A stretch of DNA of 56,084 bases from Phycisphaeraceae bacterium (GCA_028282685.1 JANQHK010000012.1:1-56084); one strand, 5' to 3'; shown: positions 1 to 8,557, counted from the first letter of the stretch. Made by a program: numbers and translations. Notes: a model not told the origin generated them from the letters alone.

Positions 1-232
1 TGCGCATCACGTTAATGATACGATGCAGCGCGATCACTCGCTGCGTCATATGCGTCCCACGCGGCACGTCCAAGCCGGACCTGAGTCGCACCGCGACGAA
101 GGTCCGGAACGTTTTTTGTTTAGCGGGCGTTCACGAATCGCCGCTCTGAAATGCCGTTGATCCCCTCCGTACGCGGCGCTAAGATAAACCATGCGGTTGG
201 AAACATCCGTTGAACCCCAGTGGAGCCATCCC
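1..232. other. Left-edge non-coding stretch
   Basis: No convincing gene is seen before base 233 apart from the hairpin at 74-118. Open frames that cross the first 170 bases run straight through that hairpin and show no family motif, so I do not call them. Confidence 0.5.
74..118 (+). terminator. Hairpin plus T-run, terminator-like, with tandem G.A mismatch
   Basis: A near-perfect stem joins bases 75-89 to 93-107 (CCGGACCTGAGTCGC against GCGACGAAGGTCCGG) with a 3-base loop, followed by six T bases at 112-117. The only non-Watson-Crick pairs are G83.A99 and A84.G98, in the middle of the stem. It could end transcription of a gene lying left of the window. A related hairpin without a T-run is at 52902-52942. 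Confidence 0.6.
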
Positions 233-653
233 ATGCAGCGGTTCGCTCTTACCGTCGTCGCGGCCGGCCTGATGTCGCTGACCGGCTGCGGCATGTACGT
301 CGATAACTACGTTTACTATCCCCAGCCCGGCGAAATCTCGATCGATATGCCCGACACCCTCACTGGATCGGCTGGAAGGCCCGCTCGATCCGCCCGCACC
401 GATCAAAGTCGGCCCCAGCGAATCGGCCACGGTCGACCTGACCTTCGCCCTGCCGGAAAAGATCAGCCCCTCATCGGACATGATCGACGGCCTGAACGTG
501 CGCGTCTCGCTTTCCCTCGCCGATCGCCCCACCTCGCGCAGCGTCAATTTCCAACGGCACAAGATCGTCAGCGAATACAATCGGCACGATCCCTTCCCGT
601 ATCCGCATTATTACCATCATGCGTACCGATACCACGGTCGATACCGGTATTGA
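233..653 (+). pseudogene. Small lipoprotein gene with an apparent +1 frameshift
   Basis: The start at 233 gives a signal peptide with lipobox (MSLTGCGMYVDN, Cys about residue 19), so the product should be a lipid-anchored envelope protein. In the starting frame sensible sequence stops after GEISIDMPDT (about base 358) and becomes Arg/Pro-rich. The frame one base later carries on sensibly as LDRLEGPLDPPAPIKVGPSE and ends in a Tyr/His-rich tail (PYPHYYHHAYRYHGRYRY) at the TGA at 651-653. Both halves together make about 140 residues. The shift lies near 340-365, close to a short C-run. It may be a true mutation or a base-calling error. I do not recognise the family. Confidence 0.55.
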
Positions 654-717
654 TATCGGATACGACACAAATGCAGTTCACCGCGCCACCCAAGACTTGG
701 GACTCAAGCATCAAGTC

Positions 718-2436
718 TCAGGACTCGACGACTTTCAGATACGCCTGGTCCTCCTTGGAGCCGGTGAGAATGGTGCGGGGGCGACCGTCGGTGTAGAGGC
801 GATCGAAGAAATCACCGAGCGTTTCATCGGGCAGCCGGTCGGCCGCCCATGATTTGAACAGCGGGCTGAGTTTTGCAACGATCTCACTTTGCTTGACCTG
901 CTCGGCATAAAGCACGGCCAGGCGATCTCCGGCCAAACGCCCGCCGACGTACACATCGTAAACTTCCGGCTTGCGGCCGACGAAAGCGATGTCCGCGGTG
1001 TAGGGCCGGGCGCAACCGTTGGGGCAGCCGGTCATGCGCAGCGTGATCGGTTCGTCCTCCAGACCCAGGTCCGCCAGGGCCCGCTCGATTTCGTCCACCA
1101 CGGAGGGAAAGCTGCGCTCCGATTCGGCCAACGCCAGACCGCACGTCGGCAGGGCCGGGCAGGCCATCGAGTAACGGCGCACGCCTTTGATCGTGTCCAA
1201 CGCGCGCACGTTGTGTTCTTTCAGAATGGCTTGCAGCTGCTCAATCTGGTCCGCAGTCATATCGGCAAACAGAATCGACTGACCCGGCGTGAGAATCACC
1301 GTCGGCTTCAACTCCGCGGCAATGCGGCGAAAGGCCGTCTTCGGCCGGGCCTGGGGCGTATCGATCACGCGGCCGTTCTCCACCCACACGCCGTAGAAAA
1401 ACTTCCCATCGCCCTGCTCGTTTCGGCCAAGGTAATCGCGCAACTGCATCGGGCCCGGATCGATCCATTCGCTCAACGCAAATTCGGCGCGATCGACGAA
1501 CTCCGCTTTGAATTTCTCCATGCCCCACTCTTCGATGAGGTATTTCAGGCGCGCGTGGCGGCGGTCGGCCCGGTTGCCGTGATCGCGGAAAATCGAAACG
1601 ACGATCTTCACCGCATCGGCCGCATCCTCCGGCGCCACACTGCCCAGCGGCGAACCGAGACGGGCGAAGGTGTCGGCTTTGCGGTGGGTCATGCCCAGCC
1701 CACCCCCGACGAGCACGTTCACACGCGCGATCTGTCCGTCGCGGATAATCGGAACCAAGCCGCAATCCTGCGTGAACACGTCGACCGAGTTGTCCTCGGG
1801 CAGCGCGACGCCGGTCTTGAACTTGCGCGGCAGGTAGACCTCGCCGTAGAACGGCTCTTCGTTGTCGGTCGGTTGTTCGTGGCGGACCTGTTTCTCGCCG
1901 TCGCTCCAGATTTCATGATAAGCGCCGGTGGCGGGCGCGAGTTTGGCGGCGATCTCATCGGCCAGATGGCGATTCAGCCGGTGGGCGGGACTGTCGATCG
2001 GCGCGGGGCTGGCCATGACGTTGCGCTCCACGTCGCCGCAGGCCGCCAGCGTGGAAACCAGCGCGTCGTTCATCTCCTTGATGGTCTGACGCAGTTCCTT
2101 CTTGATGATGCCGTGGAACTGGAAGGCCTGACGCGTGGTGATGCGCAGCGAATTGTTCCAGGTGTACCGGCGGGCCAGATCGTCCATGGCCAAGTACTGC
2201 TCGGCGGTCATGCGGCCGCCCGGCGTCTTCGTGCGGATCATGAACATGTAGTGTTTGTCGCGGCCGGCTCGCCGGTCGCGGTCGTCCTGCTGGTACACGC
2301 CGTGGAACTTGAGCGCCTGAATGTCATCGTGATCGAAGCAGACGGCATCGGAGACCAGCGTCTGCTCGATCGTGCCGCGCAGTTGATTCGACTGCCGCTT
2401 GGCGGTTTCGACCTTCGATTCTTTTTTATCTGCCAT
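718..2436 (-). CDS. cysI: Assimilatory sulfite reductase hemoprotein (CysI/Sir type)
   Basis: Reduces sulfite to sulfide with six electrons in the cytoplasm, using a siroheme coupled to a 4Fe-4S cluster. The 572-residue protein has the nitrite/sulfite reductase duplicated fold. Seen: RITTRQAFQFHG near residues 98-109, a siroheme/substrate-binding segment, and the cluster ligands as CPALPTC near residue 423 and CPNGC near residue 470 (C-x5-C and C-x3-C). It lies 69 bases downstream of cysH on the same strand, so the two likely form an operon. No CysJ flavoprotein is in the window, so the electron donor (NADPH-CysJ or ferredoxin) cannot be told. Confidence 0.93.
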   Translation of the reverse strand: MADKKESKVETAKRQSNQLRGTIEQTLVSDAVCFDHDDIQALKFHGVYQQDDRDRRAGRDKHYMFMIRTKTPGGRMTAEQYLAMDDLARRYTWNNSLRITTRQAFQFHGIIKKELRQTIKEMNDALVSTLAACGDVERNVMASPAPIDSPAHRLNRHLADEIAAKLAPATGAYHEIWSDGEKQVRHEQPTDNEEPFYGEVYLPRKFKTGVALPEDNSVDVFTQDCGLVPIIRDGQIARVNVLVGGGLGMTHRKADTFARLGSPLGSVAPEDAADAVKIVVSIFRDHGNRADRRHARLKYLIEEWGMEKFKAEFVDRAEFALSEWIDPGPMQLRDYLGRNEQGDGKFFYGVWVENGRVIDTPQARPKTAFRRIAAELKPTVILTPGQSILFADMTADQIEQLQAILKEHNVRALDTIKGVRRYSMACPALPTCGLALAESERSFPSVVDEIERALADLGLEDEPITLRMTGCPNGCARPYTADIAFVGRKPEVYDVYVGGRLAGDRLAVLYAEQVKQSEIVAKLSPLFKSWAADRLPDETLGDFFDRLYTDGRPRTILTGSKEDQAYLKVVES

Positions 2437-2505
2437 GTCGGTATCTCATTGGTGTTGCATTCCGCCCCCTCACCTGGCCTCTCCCCCACCGGGGGAGATG
2501 AACTT
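2437..2505. repeat. Short CTCCCCC/GGGGGAG palindrome between cysI and cysH
   Basis: The spacer contains CTCCCCCACCGGGGGAG at about 2481-2497 in a context (CCCTCACC..GGCCTCTCC) that closely resembles the repeat found inside the TMTC-like gene at 24620-24756. It may act as an intercistronic hairpin. Confidence 0.5.
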
Positions 2506-3294
2506 TTACAGTTGCGAACTATCCAGCGATCGCACGGACTTGCCATCGACATGGATGCCGCATTCGGTCTTGCCCATCCCCGCCCAGCGACCGGCCCGCT
2601 CGTCTTCGCCCTCGGCGACCGGGCGCGTGCAGATCGGCGTGTTGCAGCCGATCGACTTGTAGCCCTGATCGTACAGGGGATTGTAGGGCACATCGTTGGC
2701 CTTGATATAACCCCACAACGTTTCGGTGTCGAACGCGGCGACGGGATTGACCTTCGCCAACCCGTTCGCCCGGTCCCACAGCGCCACCGGAAGCTGCGCG
2801 CGCGTCTGGGCATGGCGGCGGCGCATGCCGGTGATCCAGGCCGAGCGCCCCTTCAGGTAACGTCGCATCGGCTCGACCTTGCGGATGCGGCAACACGCGT
2901 TGATCCCCTCCGGACCGCGCTCATAAAGATGTCCTTCGTACTGGTTCTGCTGACCGGTCCAGGTCAGTTCCGGTTCAACGCGCTCGGCGTCGAAACCGTA
3001 CCGTTGCTGAATGCGGAAGCGCGTCTGGTGGGTTTCGTCGAAGAGCACGCCGGTGTCGAGGTAGAACACCTCCACGTCGCCGAGCAGATCGAGCTTGTGG
3101 AGCATGTCGATCAAAACGACGGACTGCATGCCAAAGCTGCACGCCAGCGCAATGCCCGGCCGATAGCGCTCGACCGCCCAGCGCAGAATGTCCTGCGGCG
3201 CCGCTTCGTCCAGCCGCCGGGCCTCGGCCTCCAGTTCCTGCTCGTGCTGTTCGGCCCGGTCCACGTCCATGGTGCTCGCATCAACGCTCGACAT
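2506..3294 (-). CDS. cysH: Adenylyl-sulfate (APS/PAPS) reductase
   Basis: Reduces APS or PAPS to sulfite, feeding the CysI sulfite reductase encoded just downstream. The 262-residue protein carries the PP-loop CSFGMQS (about residues 51-57), ACCRIRK (about 133), and the C-terminal KTECGIH (catalytic Cys about 242). The paired Cys at 133-134 point to the cluster-bearing, usually APS-preferring type. The second cluster pair reads SIGCNTPICTRP, so C-x4-C instead of the usual C-x2-C. A TACAAT box sits at 3323-3328 on the minus strand, about 30 bases before the ATG. First gene of the cysH-cysI unit. Confidence 0.92.
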   Translation of the reverse strand: MSSVDASTMDVDRAEQHEQELEAEARRLDEAAPQDILRWAVERYRPGIALACSFGMQSVVLIDMLHKLDLLGDVEVFYLDTGVLFDETHQTRFRIQQRYGFDAERVEPELTWTGQQNQYEGHLYERGPEGINACCRIRKVEPMRRYLKGRSAWITGMRRRHAQTRAQLPVALWDRANGLAKVNPVAAFDTETLWGYIKANDVPYNPLYDQGYKSIGCNTPICTRPVAEGEDERAGRWAGMGKTECGIHVDGKSVRSLDSSQL

Positions 3295-3360
3295 CGGATC
3301 ACTCCACGCGATACATGCCCCTCATTGTATGACCCATCGGACCAACAACAAGGACTCATA

Positions 3361-3447
3361 ACCCACATCAGATATACGATAACACAATCATTTTTAATTG
3401 TTTACGGATATTTGATATATCATCGTATCGTGATATGATGGTGTATT
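3361..3447. promoter_or_regulatory. AT-rich cysH/arsR intergenic region with operator-like palindromes
   Basis: This low-GC stretch separates the divergent cysH and arsR-type genes. It has the perfect palindrome TGATATATCA at 3413-3422 and the inverted repeat ATATCA-N8-TGATAT at 3417-3436. A TATGAT box at 3434-3439 lies 8 bases before the regulator's ATG, so a protein bound here would cover its start of transcription. Autoregulation and control of cysH are inferred. Confidence 0.5.
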
Positions 3448-3789
3448 ATGGAGCCGAAAAAGGCCACACGGCGCGGGTTGCCCATGCGGGCTTTCGAACA
3501 GGCCGCCGAGGTGCTCAAGGCCCTGTCGCACCCGGTGCGCCTGAAACTGATCGAGTTACTCAGCCACCACGAGCTGACGGTCAACCAGCTCGCCGATCGG
3601 CTCAAACTGCCCCAGAACCAAGTCTCGACGCACCTGAACCGCATGCGAGCGCAGGGCATTCTTGACCGCCGCCGCGAAGGCCGGGAGGTCTATTACCGCA
3701 TCACCCACCCCCACGCCCAGTCTGTGCTGCGGGCGATCCAGCGCTACGAACAGGTGCACATGACCTTCGAGGGCGGCGAAGCGATATAA
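3448..3789 (+). CDS. ArsR/SmtB-family winged-helix regulator
   Basis: A 113-residue DNA-binding repressor-type protein. The ArsR core is clear: ALSHPVRLKLIELL (about 32-45), a helix-turn-helix LTVNQLADRLKLPQNQVSTHL (about 50-70) and the wing GREVYYRIT. The usual arsenic motif ELCVCDL is missing; the matching helix reads HHELTVNQL, so metal sensing through that site is unlikely. Being divergent from cysH-cysI suggests control of sulfur assimilation, which is inference. It has no ribosome binding site but a TATGAT box 8 bases upstream, consistent with a leaderless mRNA. Confidence 0.85.
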   Translation: MEPKKATRRGLPMRAFEQAAEVLKALSHPVRLKLIELLSHHELTVNQLADRLKLPQNQVSTHLNRMRAQGILDRRREGREVYYRITHPHAQSVLRAIQRYEQVHMTFEGGEAI

Positions 3790-3814
3790 CAGGAATGGGG
3801 CTTCAAGACGGGAA

Positions 3815-3888
3815 TGGGCGATACAGGACTTGAACCTGTGACCTCATGGATGTCGACCATGCGCTCTAGCCAACTGAGCTAATCGCCC
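3815..3888 (-). tRNA. tRNA-Val (GAC), with C33
   Basis: A complete 74-base cloverleaf: acceptor GGGCGAT/ATCGCCC, D arm GCTC/GAGC, anticodon stem CATGG/CCATG, T arm ACAGG/CCTGT, discriminator A, CCA not encoded. The 7-base anticodon loop is TCGACAT, which places anticodon GAC at 34-36 and C at position 33, where U is nearly universal. All stems pair perfectly. Confidence 0.88.
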
Positions 3889-3947
3889 GCAGACCATTCA
3901 GATTAGAACATCGGCCGTTCGGCGTCAAATATTTTGCTCACCCGGTC

Positions 3948-5486
3948 CTACAGCTTCGCCATCGTCTGGAATTGATCCTTCAGGGCGGGGTAGAGCTTGC
4001 GGTACTGGCGATGGGCGCGTTTGTAGTAGCGGGCCATCTTCGCATCGGGTTCGAGCCGCTCAGTTTCTTCGATGACGGCATCGCAGGCCTGGGGGACATC
4101 ATTCCAGACGCCGGTGCCGACGCCGGCGAGAATCGCCACGCCGTACGCTCCGCCCTCGGTGGAATTGATCGTGACGGCGGGTTTGTTGTAGATGTCGGCC
4201 TGGAGCCGGCGCCAGAAATCGCTGCGCGCCCCGCCGCCGGACAACCGCACCGAATCGATCCCGACGCCCATTTTCTCGATGATCTGCAGGGCGTCGTTCA
4301 TGCCGAACGTGACGCCTTCGAGCAGGGATCGGATCATGTCGTTGCGGGTGTGTCGTGCGCTCAACCCGATCCATCCGCCGCGCGCCAGCGGGTCGGCATA
4401 CGGACAGCGCTCGCCGGTCAGGTACGGCAGGAACTGCAAGCCCTCGCAGCCGGGATCGGCCTGTTCGGCCTCGGCGACGAGCAGTTCATAAGGATCGACC
4501 TGCTTCTTCTTCGCTTTCTTGACTTCGGCCTTGCCGAGCATGTTGCGGAACCACTGGAACGAACCGCCCGCGGAGAGCATGCAGCCGAACACGCACCATT
4601 TGCCTTCGACGGCGTGGCACATGGTATGCACGCGGCCGCGCGGGTCGTAGGTCGGTTTGTCGGCATGGGCGAAGACGACGCCGCTGGTGCCCATCGTGGC
4701 GCTGACGATGCCGGCGCGAACGATGCCGTTGCCCACGGCCCCGGCGGGTTGGTCCCCGCTGCCGCCGACGACGGGCGTGCCGGGTTTCAGGCCGAGCCGT
4801 TTGGCCGCTTCGCGCGTGAGTTGGCCGCTGACGACGTGCGATTCAAAGCATTGCGGCAGAAGTTTGCGATCGATGTCGAGTTTGCCGAGCAGTTGGTTGT
4901 TCCACTGGCGTCGTTTGACATTGAGCAGAAGGGTCCCGGAGGCGTCGCCGACTTCCGTGGCGTATTCGCCGGTCATGCGGAAGCGGATGTAATCCTTGGG
5001 CAGCAGAATGTGGCGGGTCCGCTCGTAGATTTCCGGCTCGTTCTGGCGGACCCAGAGAATCTTCGGCGCGGTGAAGCCGGTGAGTGCGGGATTGCCGACC
5101 ATCTCGATGAGCTTGCGCCGGCCGCCGGCTTTGCGTTCGATCTGACGGCACTGCTCGGCGGTGCGCTGGTCGTTCCAGAGCAGCGCAGGGCGCAGGGGCG
5201 TGGCGGATTCCGGACCGTCGTCGCCAAGGAAGACCGAGCCGTGCATCTGGCCGCTGAGGCCGATGCCGGTGATCCTGCTTCCCTTGATCCTGGCCTTCTT
5301 GCAGACCTTGACGGTGGCGGCGACAGTGGCGTCCCACCACTGCAGCGGATCCTGCTCCGACCAGCCGGGGTGGGGGGTGGAGATATCGTGTTCGGCGGTG
5401 GCGGTGGCGCGAACGCGGCCTTTGTGGTCGCAGATCAGCGCCTTGGTGCCGGAGGTGCCGATGTCGATGCCGAGCAGGTATTCCAT
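3948..5486 (-). CDS. xylB: Xylulokinase (FGGY family)
   Basis: Phosphorylates D-xylulose to xylulose 5-phosphate, linking xylose use to the pentose phosphate pathway. The 512-residue protein begins MEYLLGIDIGTSGTKALI, the ATPase phosphate-1 motif, and has GLSGQMHG, GGSGDQPAGAVG and the C-terminal SGGGARSDFWRRLQADI. The start at 5486 is preceded by CAGGAG and fits the family; an in-frame start 63 bases upstream adds a non-conserved stretch. No xylose isomerase or transporter is nearby, and other FGGY sugar kinases cannot be fully excluded. Confidence 0.9.
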   Translation of the reverse strand: MEYLLGIDIGTSGTKALICDHKGRVRATATAEHDISTPHPGWSEQDPLQWWDATVAATVKVCKKARIKGSRITGIGLSGQMHGSVFLGDDGPESATPLRPALLWNDQRTAEQCRQIERKAGGRRKLIEMVGNPALTGFTAPKILWVRQNEPEIYERTRHILLPKDYIRFRMTGEYATEVGDASGTLLLNVKRRQWNNQLLGKLDIDRKLLPQCFESHVVSGQLTREAAKRLGLKPGTPVVGGSGDQPAGAVGNGIVRAGIVSATMGTSGVVFAHADKPTYDPRGRVHTMCHAVEGKWCVFGCMLSAGGSFQWFRNMLGKAEVKKAKKKQVDPYELLVAEAEQADPGCEGLQFLPYLTGERCPYADPLARGGWIGLSARHTRNDMIRSLLEGVTFGMNDALQIIEKMGVGIDSVRLSGGGARSDFWRRLQADIYNKPAVTINSTEGGAYGVAILAGVGTGVWNDVPQACDAVIEETERLEPDAKMARYYKRAHRQYRKLYPALKDQFQTMAKL

Positions 5487-5615
5487 GACGGACTCCTGAG
5501 AGGGACAAAACGTAAATCGTAAATTAACCGGGCGGACGATTTCGGCCAAGTCCCCTGCCGCATGATGTTTACACGTCGGGGAGGGTGACCGCCGGGCCTT
5601 GCCGACAAAATTTTA

Positions 5616-5644
5616 TTGCCGCCCCGGAATATTGCATATACAAT
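5616..5644 (+). promoter_or_regulatory. Sigma-70-like promoter of the PEP-CTERM gene
   Basis: TTGCCG at 5616-5621, a 17-base spacer and TACAAT at 5639-5644. It leaves a leader of about 115 bases before the ATG at 5766. Confidence 0.5.
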
Positions 5645-5765
5645 GAATGCACATTTATTATATGCGGCTCCAAGGGCGGCTGGTGAGAACAAGAGGAACC
5701 GGCGGCATCGGCAACCGTGATGTCAGCGGTTGCGCACCGCCCATTTTCGTATACAGGAGAGACAC

Positions 5766-6338
5766 ATGGGAAGTAGAAAGCGAAGCGCTGTCGCATGGAC
5801 TTGCATCGGCTTTTTGGCACTGGCCGCGGTCCCCGCGACGGCACAAGACGTATCGGAAGATTTCGAGGGATTCATCCCAAACACCACGCCTGGAGATGAT
5901 ATCACGTTGGGCACAACGCCGAAGTCCGCCACACTCGGTGGAGATGCCTTCGCGGGGGTCGTCGGGATCGGGGCCCTGTACCATTCGGGGATTCGCGCCT
6001 GGATGATCGAAGCGGGCGGAACCGGCACGATCACATTCGAGACCAACGCGGCCGAGGTGAGCTTCTGGGCCATTCAGGACAGCGGCGCCGGAGGCGGCCT
6101 CGTGATCACCGCATTCGATGACGATGACAACGAGATCGATTCCTCGACGCACGCTTCGGGCGACCCGTTCGCGCTGGTCAAGTTTACCGGGAGCGTCGAT
6201 CGCATCACGTTTGAGAACCAATCGAGCAGCAGGATGAGTTCCGTGGATGACCTGAGCTTTACCGCGGTACCCGAACCGGCGATGCTGGGATTGCTGGCGA
6301 TGGGACTGCTGGGATGGCGACGCCGCCGCAGCCCCTGA
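5766..6338 (+). CDS. PEP-CTERM sorting-domain protein
   Basis: A 190-residue exported protein. It has an N-terminal signal peptide (basic MGSRKR, then a hydrophobic run ending TAQD), a beta-rich middle (DDDDNEIDSSTHASGD, LVKFTGSVDRITFEN) and the C-terminal sorting signal VPEPAMLGLLAMGLLGWRRRR. In PEP-CTERM/exosortase systems that tail is recognised in the inner membrane and removed. The start follows AGGAGAG. No exosortase is in the window. The middle looks like the FEN-type surface domains common in such proteins; a precise function cannot be given. Confidence 0.85.
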   Translation: MGSRKRSAVAWTCIGFLALAAVPATAQDVSEDFEGFIPNTTPGDDITLGTTPKSATLGGDAFAGVVGIGALYHSGIRAWMIEAGGTGTITFETNAAEVSFWAIQDSGAGGGLVITAFDDDDNEIDSSTHASGDPFALVKFTGSVDRITFENQSSSRMSSVDDLSFTAVPEPAMLGLLAMGLLGWRRRRSP

Positions 6339-6343
6339 CCGAA

Positions 6344-6425
6344 ACCGCCCGCGGAGATGCCGGGCGGTGAATACCTTCTCCCTCACCGGTTGTCGCTTTG
6401 ATCGGCGACGGCCGGTTTTCTTTCA
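6344..6425 (+). terminator. Double hairpin terminator after the PEP-CTERM gene
   Basis: First hairpin ACCGCCCG/CGGGCGGT at 6344-6368, no T-run. The second pairs ACCGG..GTCGC (6385-6395) with GCGAC..CCGGT (6404-6416) and runs into TTTTCTTTC. Confidence 0.7.
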
Positions 6426-6480
6426 TTTCAGGTCGAAAACGCGCACTCGCGGCAAACCGGTTTTGATTACAATGATGGGC

Positions 6481-6942
6481 ATGGCTCGTACAACCCATCA
6501 ACCCGACCGTGACAAATGCGCCGAGGCGGCCGAAGTCTGTGCCTGTTTCCATTTCCGCAAGGCCTCGCGCGCCGTAACGCAGCTTTACGATGAGATGCTC
6601 CAACCGGTCGGTCTGCGCTCGACGCAGTTCGTGATCCTGGTGGCGATTTATCTGCATGAGCCGGTGACGCCCGGGGTGTTGTCGCGCGAGTTGGTGCTGG
6701 ACCGCTCCACCTTATCGCGCAACATCAAGCCGCTGGAGAGCCAGGGACTTGTGCGCGTTCAGAACACGGCCGGTCAGAAACGTCATCGACTCGCCCTCAC
6801 CGCCAAGGGGCGCCAGACCGTGGCCAAGGCGATTCCGTTGTGGGAGAAGGCGCAGGAGCAATTCGTATCCAACATGGGCAAGAACAACTGGTCAACGATG
6901 TTGGCCGGCTTACACAAAGCCGTGGACGCGACGCGCCAGTGA
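6481..6942 (+). CDS. MarR-family transcriptional regulator
   Basis: A 153-residue winged-helix regulator. Seen: the dimerisation helix FHFRKASRAVTQLYDEML, the DNA-binding part with VTPGVLSRELVLDRSTLSRN and PLESQGLVRV, and the wing AGQKRHRLALTAKGRQ. I chose the ATG at 6481 because a TACAAT box lies at 6468-6473, exactly 7 bases before it, as in other apparent leaderless genes here; ATGs at 6472 and 6475 overlap or touch that box. It contains the Cys pair VCAC near the N terminus. The ligand is unknown and it has no obvious operon partner. Confidence 0.85.
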   Translation: MARTTHQPDRDKCAEAAEVCACFHFRKASRAVTQLYDEMLQPVGLRSTQFVILVAIYLHEPVTPGVLSRELVLDRSTLSRNIKPLESQGLVRVQNTAGQKRHRLALTAKGRQTVAKAIPLWEKAQEQFVSNMGKNNWSTMLAGLHKAVDATRQ

Positions 6943-8343
6943 TCAATGCCCGGCGACGGGTTCGCCGAGACGGGCCTTCAATTCACCAATCATCTTGTCG
7001 AGCGTGGCGGAATCGCGGGCTTCGAGGTTCAGCCGAAGCAGAGGTTCGGTGTTGGACTTGCGGATGTTGGCCCACCAGCCGGCATTGGCGAAGGCGTCGA
7101 CGGTGATGCCGTCCAGGTCGTCCATCTTCGCGCCGTCGGCGTAGGCGGAACGAATCTCGGCGATCATGCCGTCCTTGTCTTCAACTTCAAAATTGATCTC
7201 GCCGGATTGAGGGTACTTGCGGTACGGGGTGAGCAACCGGCTCATCGGCGTCTCGTTTTCACTGAGAATGGCGGCCACCGCGGCGAAGGTGATCAGGCCG
7301 CTGTCGGTGTACCAGTTATCACGGAAGTACATGTGTCCGGACAGTTCGGCGCCGAAGACGCCGTCGTTGTCTTTCATGACCTTTTTCATGAAGACGTGGC
7401 CGACCTTGCTGCGGCAGGGCGTTCCTCCGGCGGCTTCGATGACCTCCGCCAGCGCCTTGGTCGAGCGCAGGTCGAAGGCGATGGCTGAACCGGGATGGCG
7501 AGCGAGGAAGTAGTCGGCCAGGAGCGCGCCGAGATGATCGCAGCCGACGATGGCGCCGGTTTCATCGACGACCATGCAACGATCGGCATCGCCATCGAAG
7601 CAGACGCCGAAGTCGGCTCCGTGTTCTTTCACGCCTTCCTGCGTCTGGCGCATGTTCTCAGCGATGAGGGGGTTGGGGTCGTGGGCGAATTTGCCGTTGA
7701 TGCCGCCGACCTCAAAGTTGACGGGAATGACTTCGAGATTGCCTGCGCCATCGAACACCCTGGGGACACTGAGACCGGCCATGCCGTTCGACGCATCGAT
7801 CACCACCTTGAGCGGGCGTTTGAGATCGAGGAACCGGCGGACGTGTCGTCGGTAGTCGGCCCAGAGATCGCGCTGGTCACACTGTCCCGTCGGCTCCATC
7901 GCATCGGGGTTGACCGTGGCGGCGATGCGTTGGATGTCGACCAGGCCGGTGTCTTTACCGACGGGCTTGGCCTGGAGACCGGAGATTTTGAAGCCGTTGT
8001 AATGCGGCGGGTTGTGGCTGGCGGTGTTCATCACGCCCCCGCAACAGCCCAGGTGATTGACCGCGAAGTAGATGAACGAGGTGTCGCACAGGCCGACATC
8101 GATGACATTGACCCCGGCCATGCGGATGCCCTCGATCAGCGCCGCCGAGAGCGACGGGCTGCTGGTGCGCATGTCGCGCCCGACGACGATATGGTTCATC
8201 ATCGGATCGGAGGCATCGCGGCCGGTCACCTGGTTTTTCAGGTACTGGGCCGTGGCGATGCCGATGCGCCGGGTGATGTCTTCGTTGAGCGGATCGGGGT
8301 AGGTGCTGCGGATGTCGTAGGCCTTGAAAACCTTGCTGAGCAT
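6943..8343 (-). CDS. manB: Phosphomannomutase/phosphoglucomutase (AlgC/ManB type)
   Basis: Interconverts hexose 1- and 6-phosphates (mannose and/or glucose), supplying precursors for surface polysaccharide. The 466-residue protein matches the usual length. Seen in order: the phosphoserine loop NTASHNPPHYNGFK, the metal-binding loop DGDADRC, the sugar-binding GAELSGHMYF and the phosphate-binding NTEPLLRLNLEA. The start at 8343 (MLSKVFKAYDIR) is preceded by GAGG; longer upstream frames run through a repeat. A bifunctional enzyme is likely from the family, but specificity cannot be read from sequence. Confidence 0.92.
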   Translation of the reverse strand: MLSKVFKAYDIRSTYPDPLNEDITRRIGIATAQYLKNQVTGRDASDPMMNHIVVGRDMRTSSPSLSAALIEGIRMAGVNVIDVGLCDTSFIYFAVNHLGCCGGVMNTASHNPPHYNGFKISGLQAKPVGKDTGLVDIQRIAATVNPDAMEPTGQCDQRDLWADYRRHVRRFLDLKRPLKVVIDASNGMAGLSVPRVFDGAGNLEVIPVNFEVGGINGKFAHDPNPLIAENMRQTQEGVKEHGADFGVCFDGDADRCMVVDETGAIVGCDHLGALLADYFLARHPGSAIAFDLRSTKALAEVIEAAGGTPCRSKVGHVFMKKVMKDNDGVFGAELSGHMYFRDNWYTDSGLITFAAVAAILSENETPMSRLLTPYRKYPQSGEINFEVEDKDGMIAEIRSAYADGAKMDDLDGITVDAFANAGWWANIRKSNTEPLLRLNLEARDSATLDKMIGELKARLGEPVAGH

Positions 8344-8426
8344 GGTATTAACCTCGTGTTCACACGGTGGGTGGCGGTATCGAGCCCGGTAGGATACACG
8401 ATGAGCGAGTCGATTGACAAAAATGA

Positions 8427-8545
8427 GGGGCGCCACGTTTTGACCCGGAGGCGTAGCCGGAGGGCAAAGCGTGCTGCGCCATTGGAGACGGGGGCCATAG
8501 CACACTTTGCGGCGTCGAAGACGCTGCCGCCAAAGTATGGCGCCC
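8427..8545. repeat. GGCGCC-bounded double-hairpin element (copy 1)
   Basis: Outer ends GGGGCGCC (8427-8434) and GGCGCCC (8539-8545) are complementary. Inside are two hairpins: CACGTTTTG with CAAAGCGTG, and ACTTTG..GGC with GCC..CAAAGT. It fills the gap between the dinG-like and manB genes. Other copies: 16211-16310, 17735-17823 and 25163-25272. Confidence 0.7.
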
Positions 8546-8557
8546 AACAAGCGGTGC

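Noticed and set aside
1-170. End of a gene at the left edge
   Set aside because: The open frame passes through a terminator-like hairpin and shows no family signature.
889-3438. 849-residue plus-strand open frame
   Set aside because: Antisense shadow of cysI and cysH, which have clear family motifs; its own translation is Arg/His-rich with no motif.
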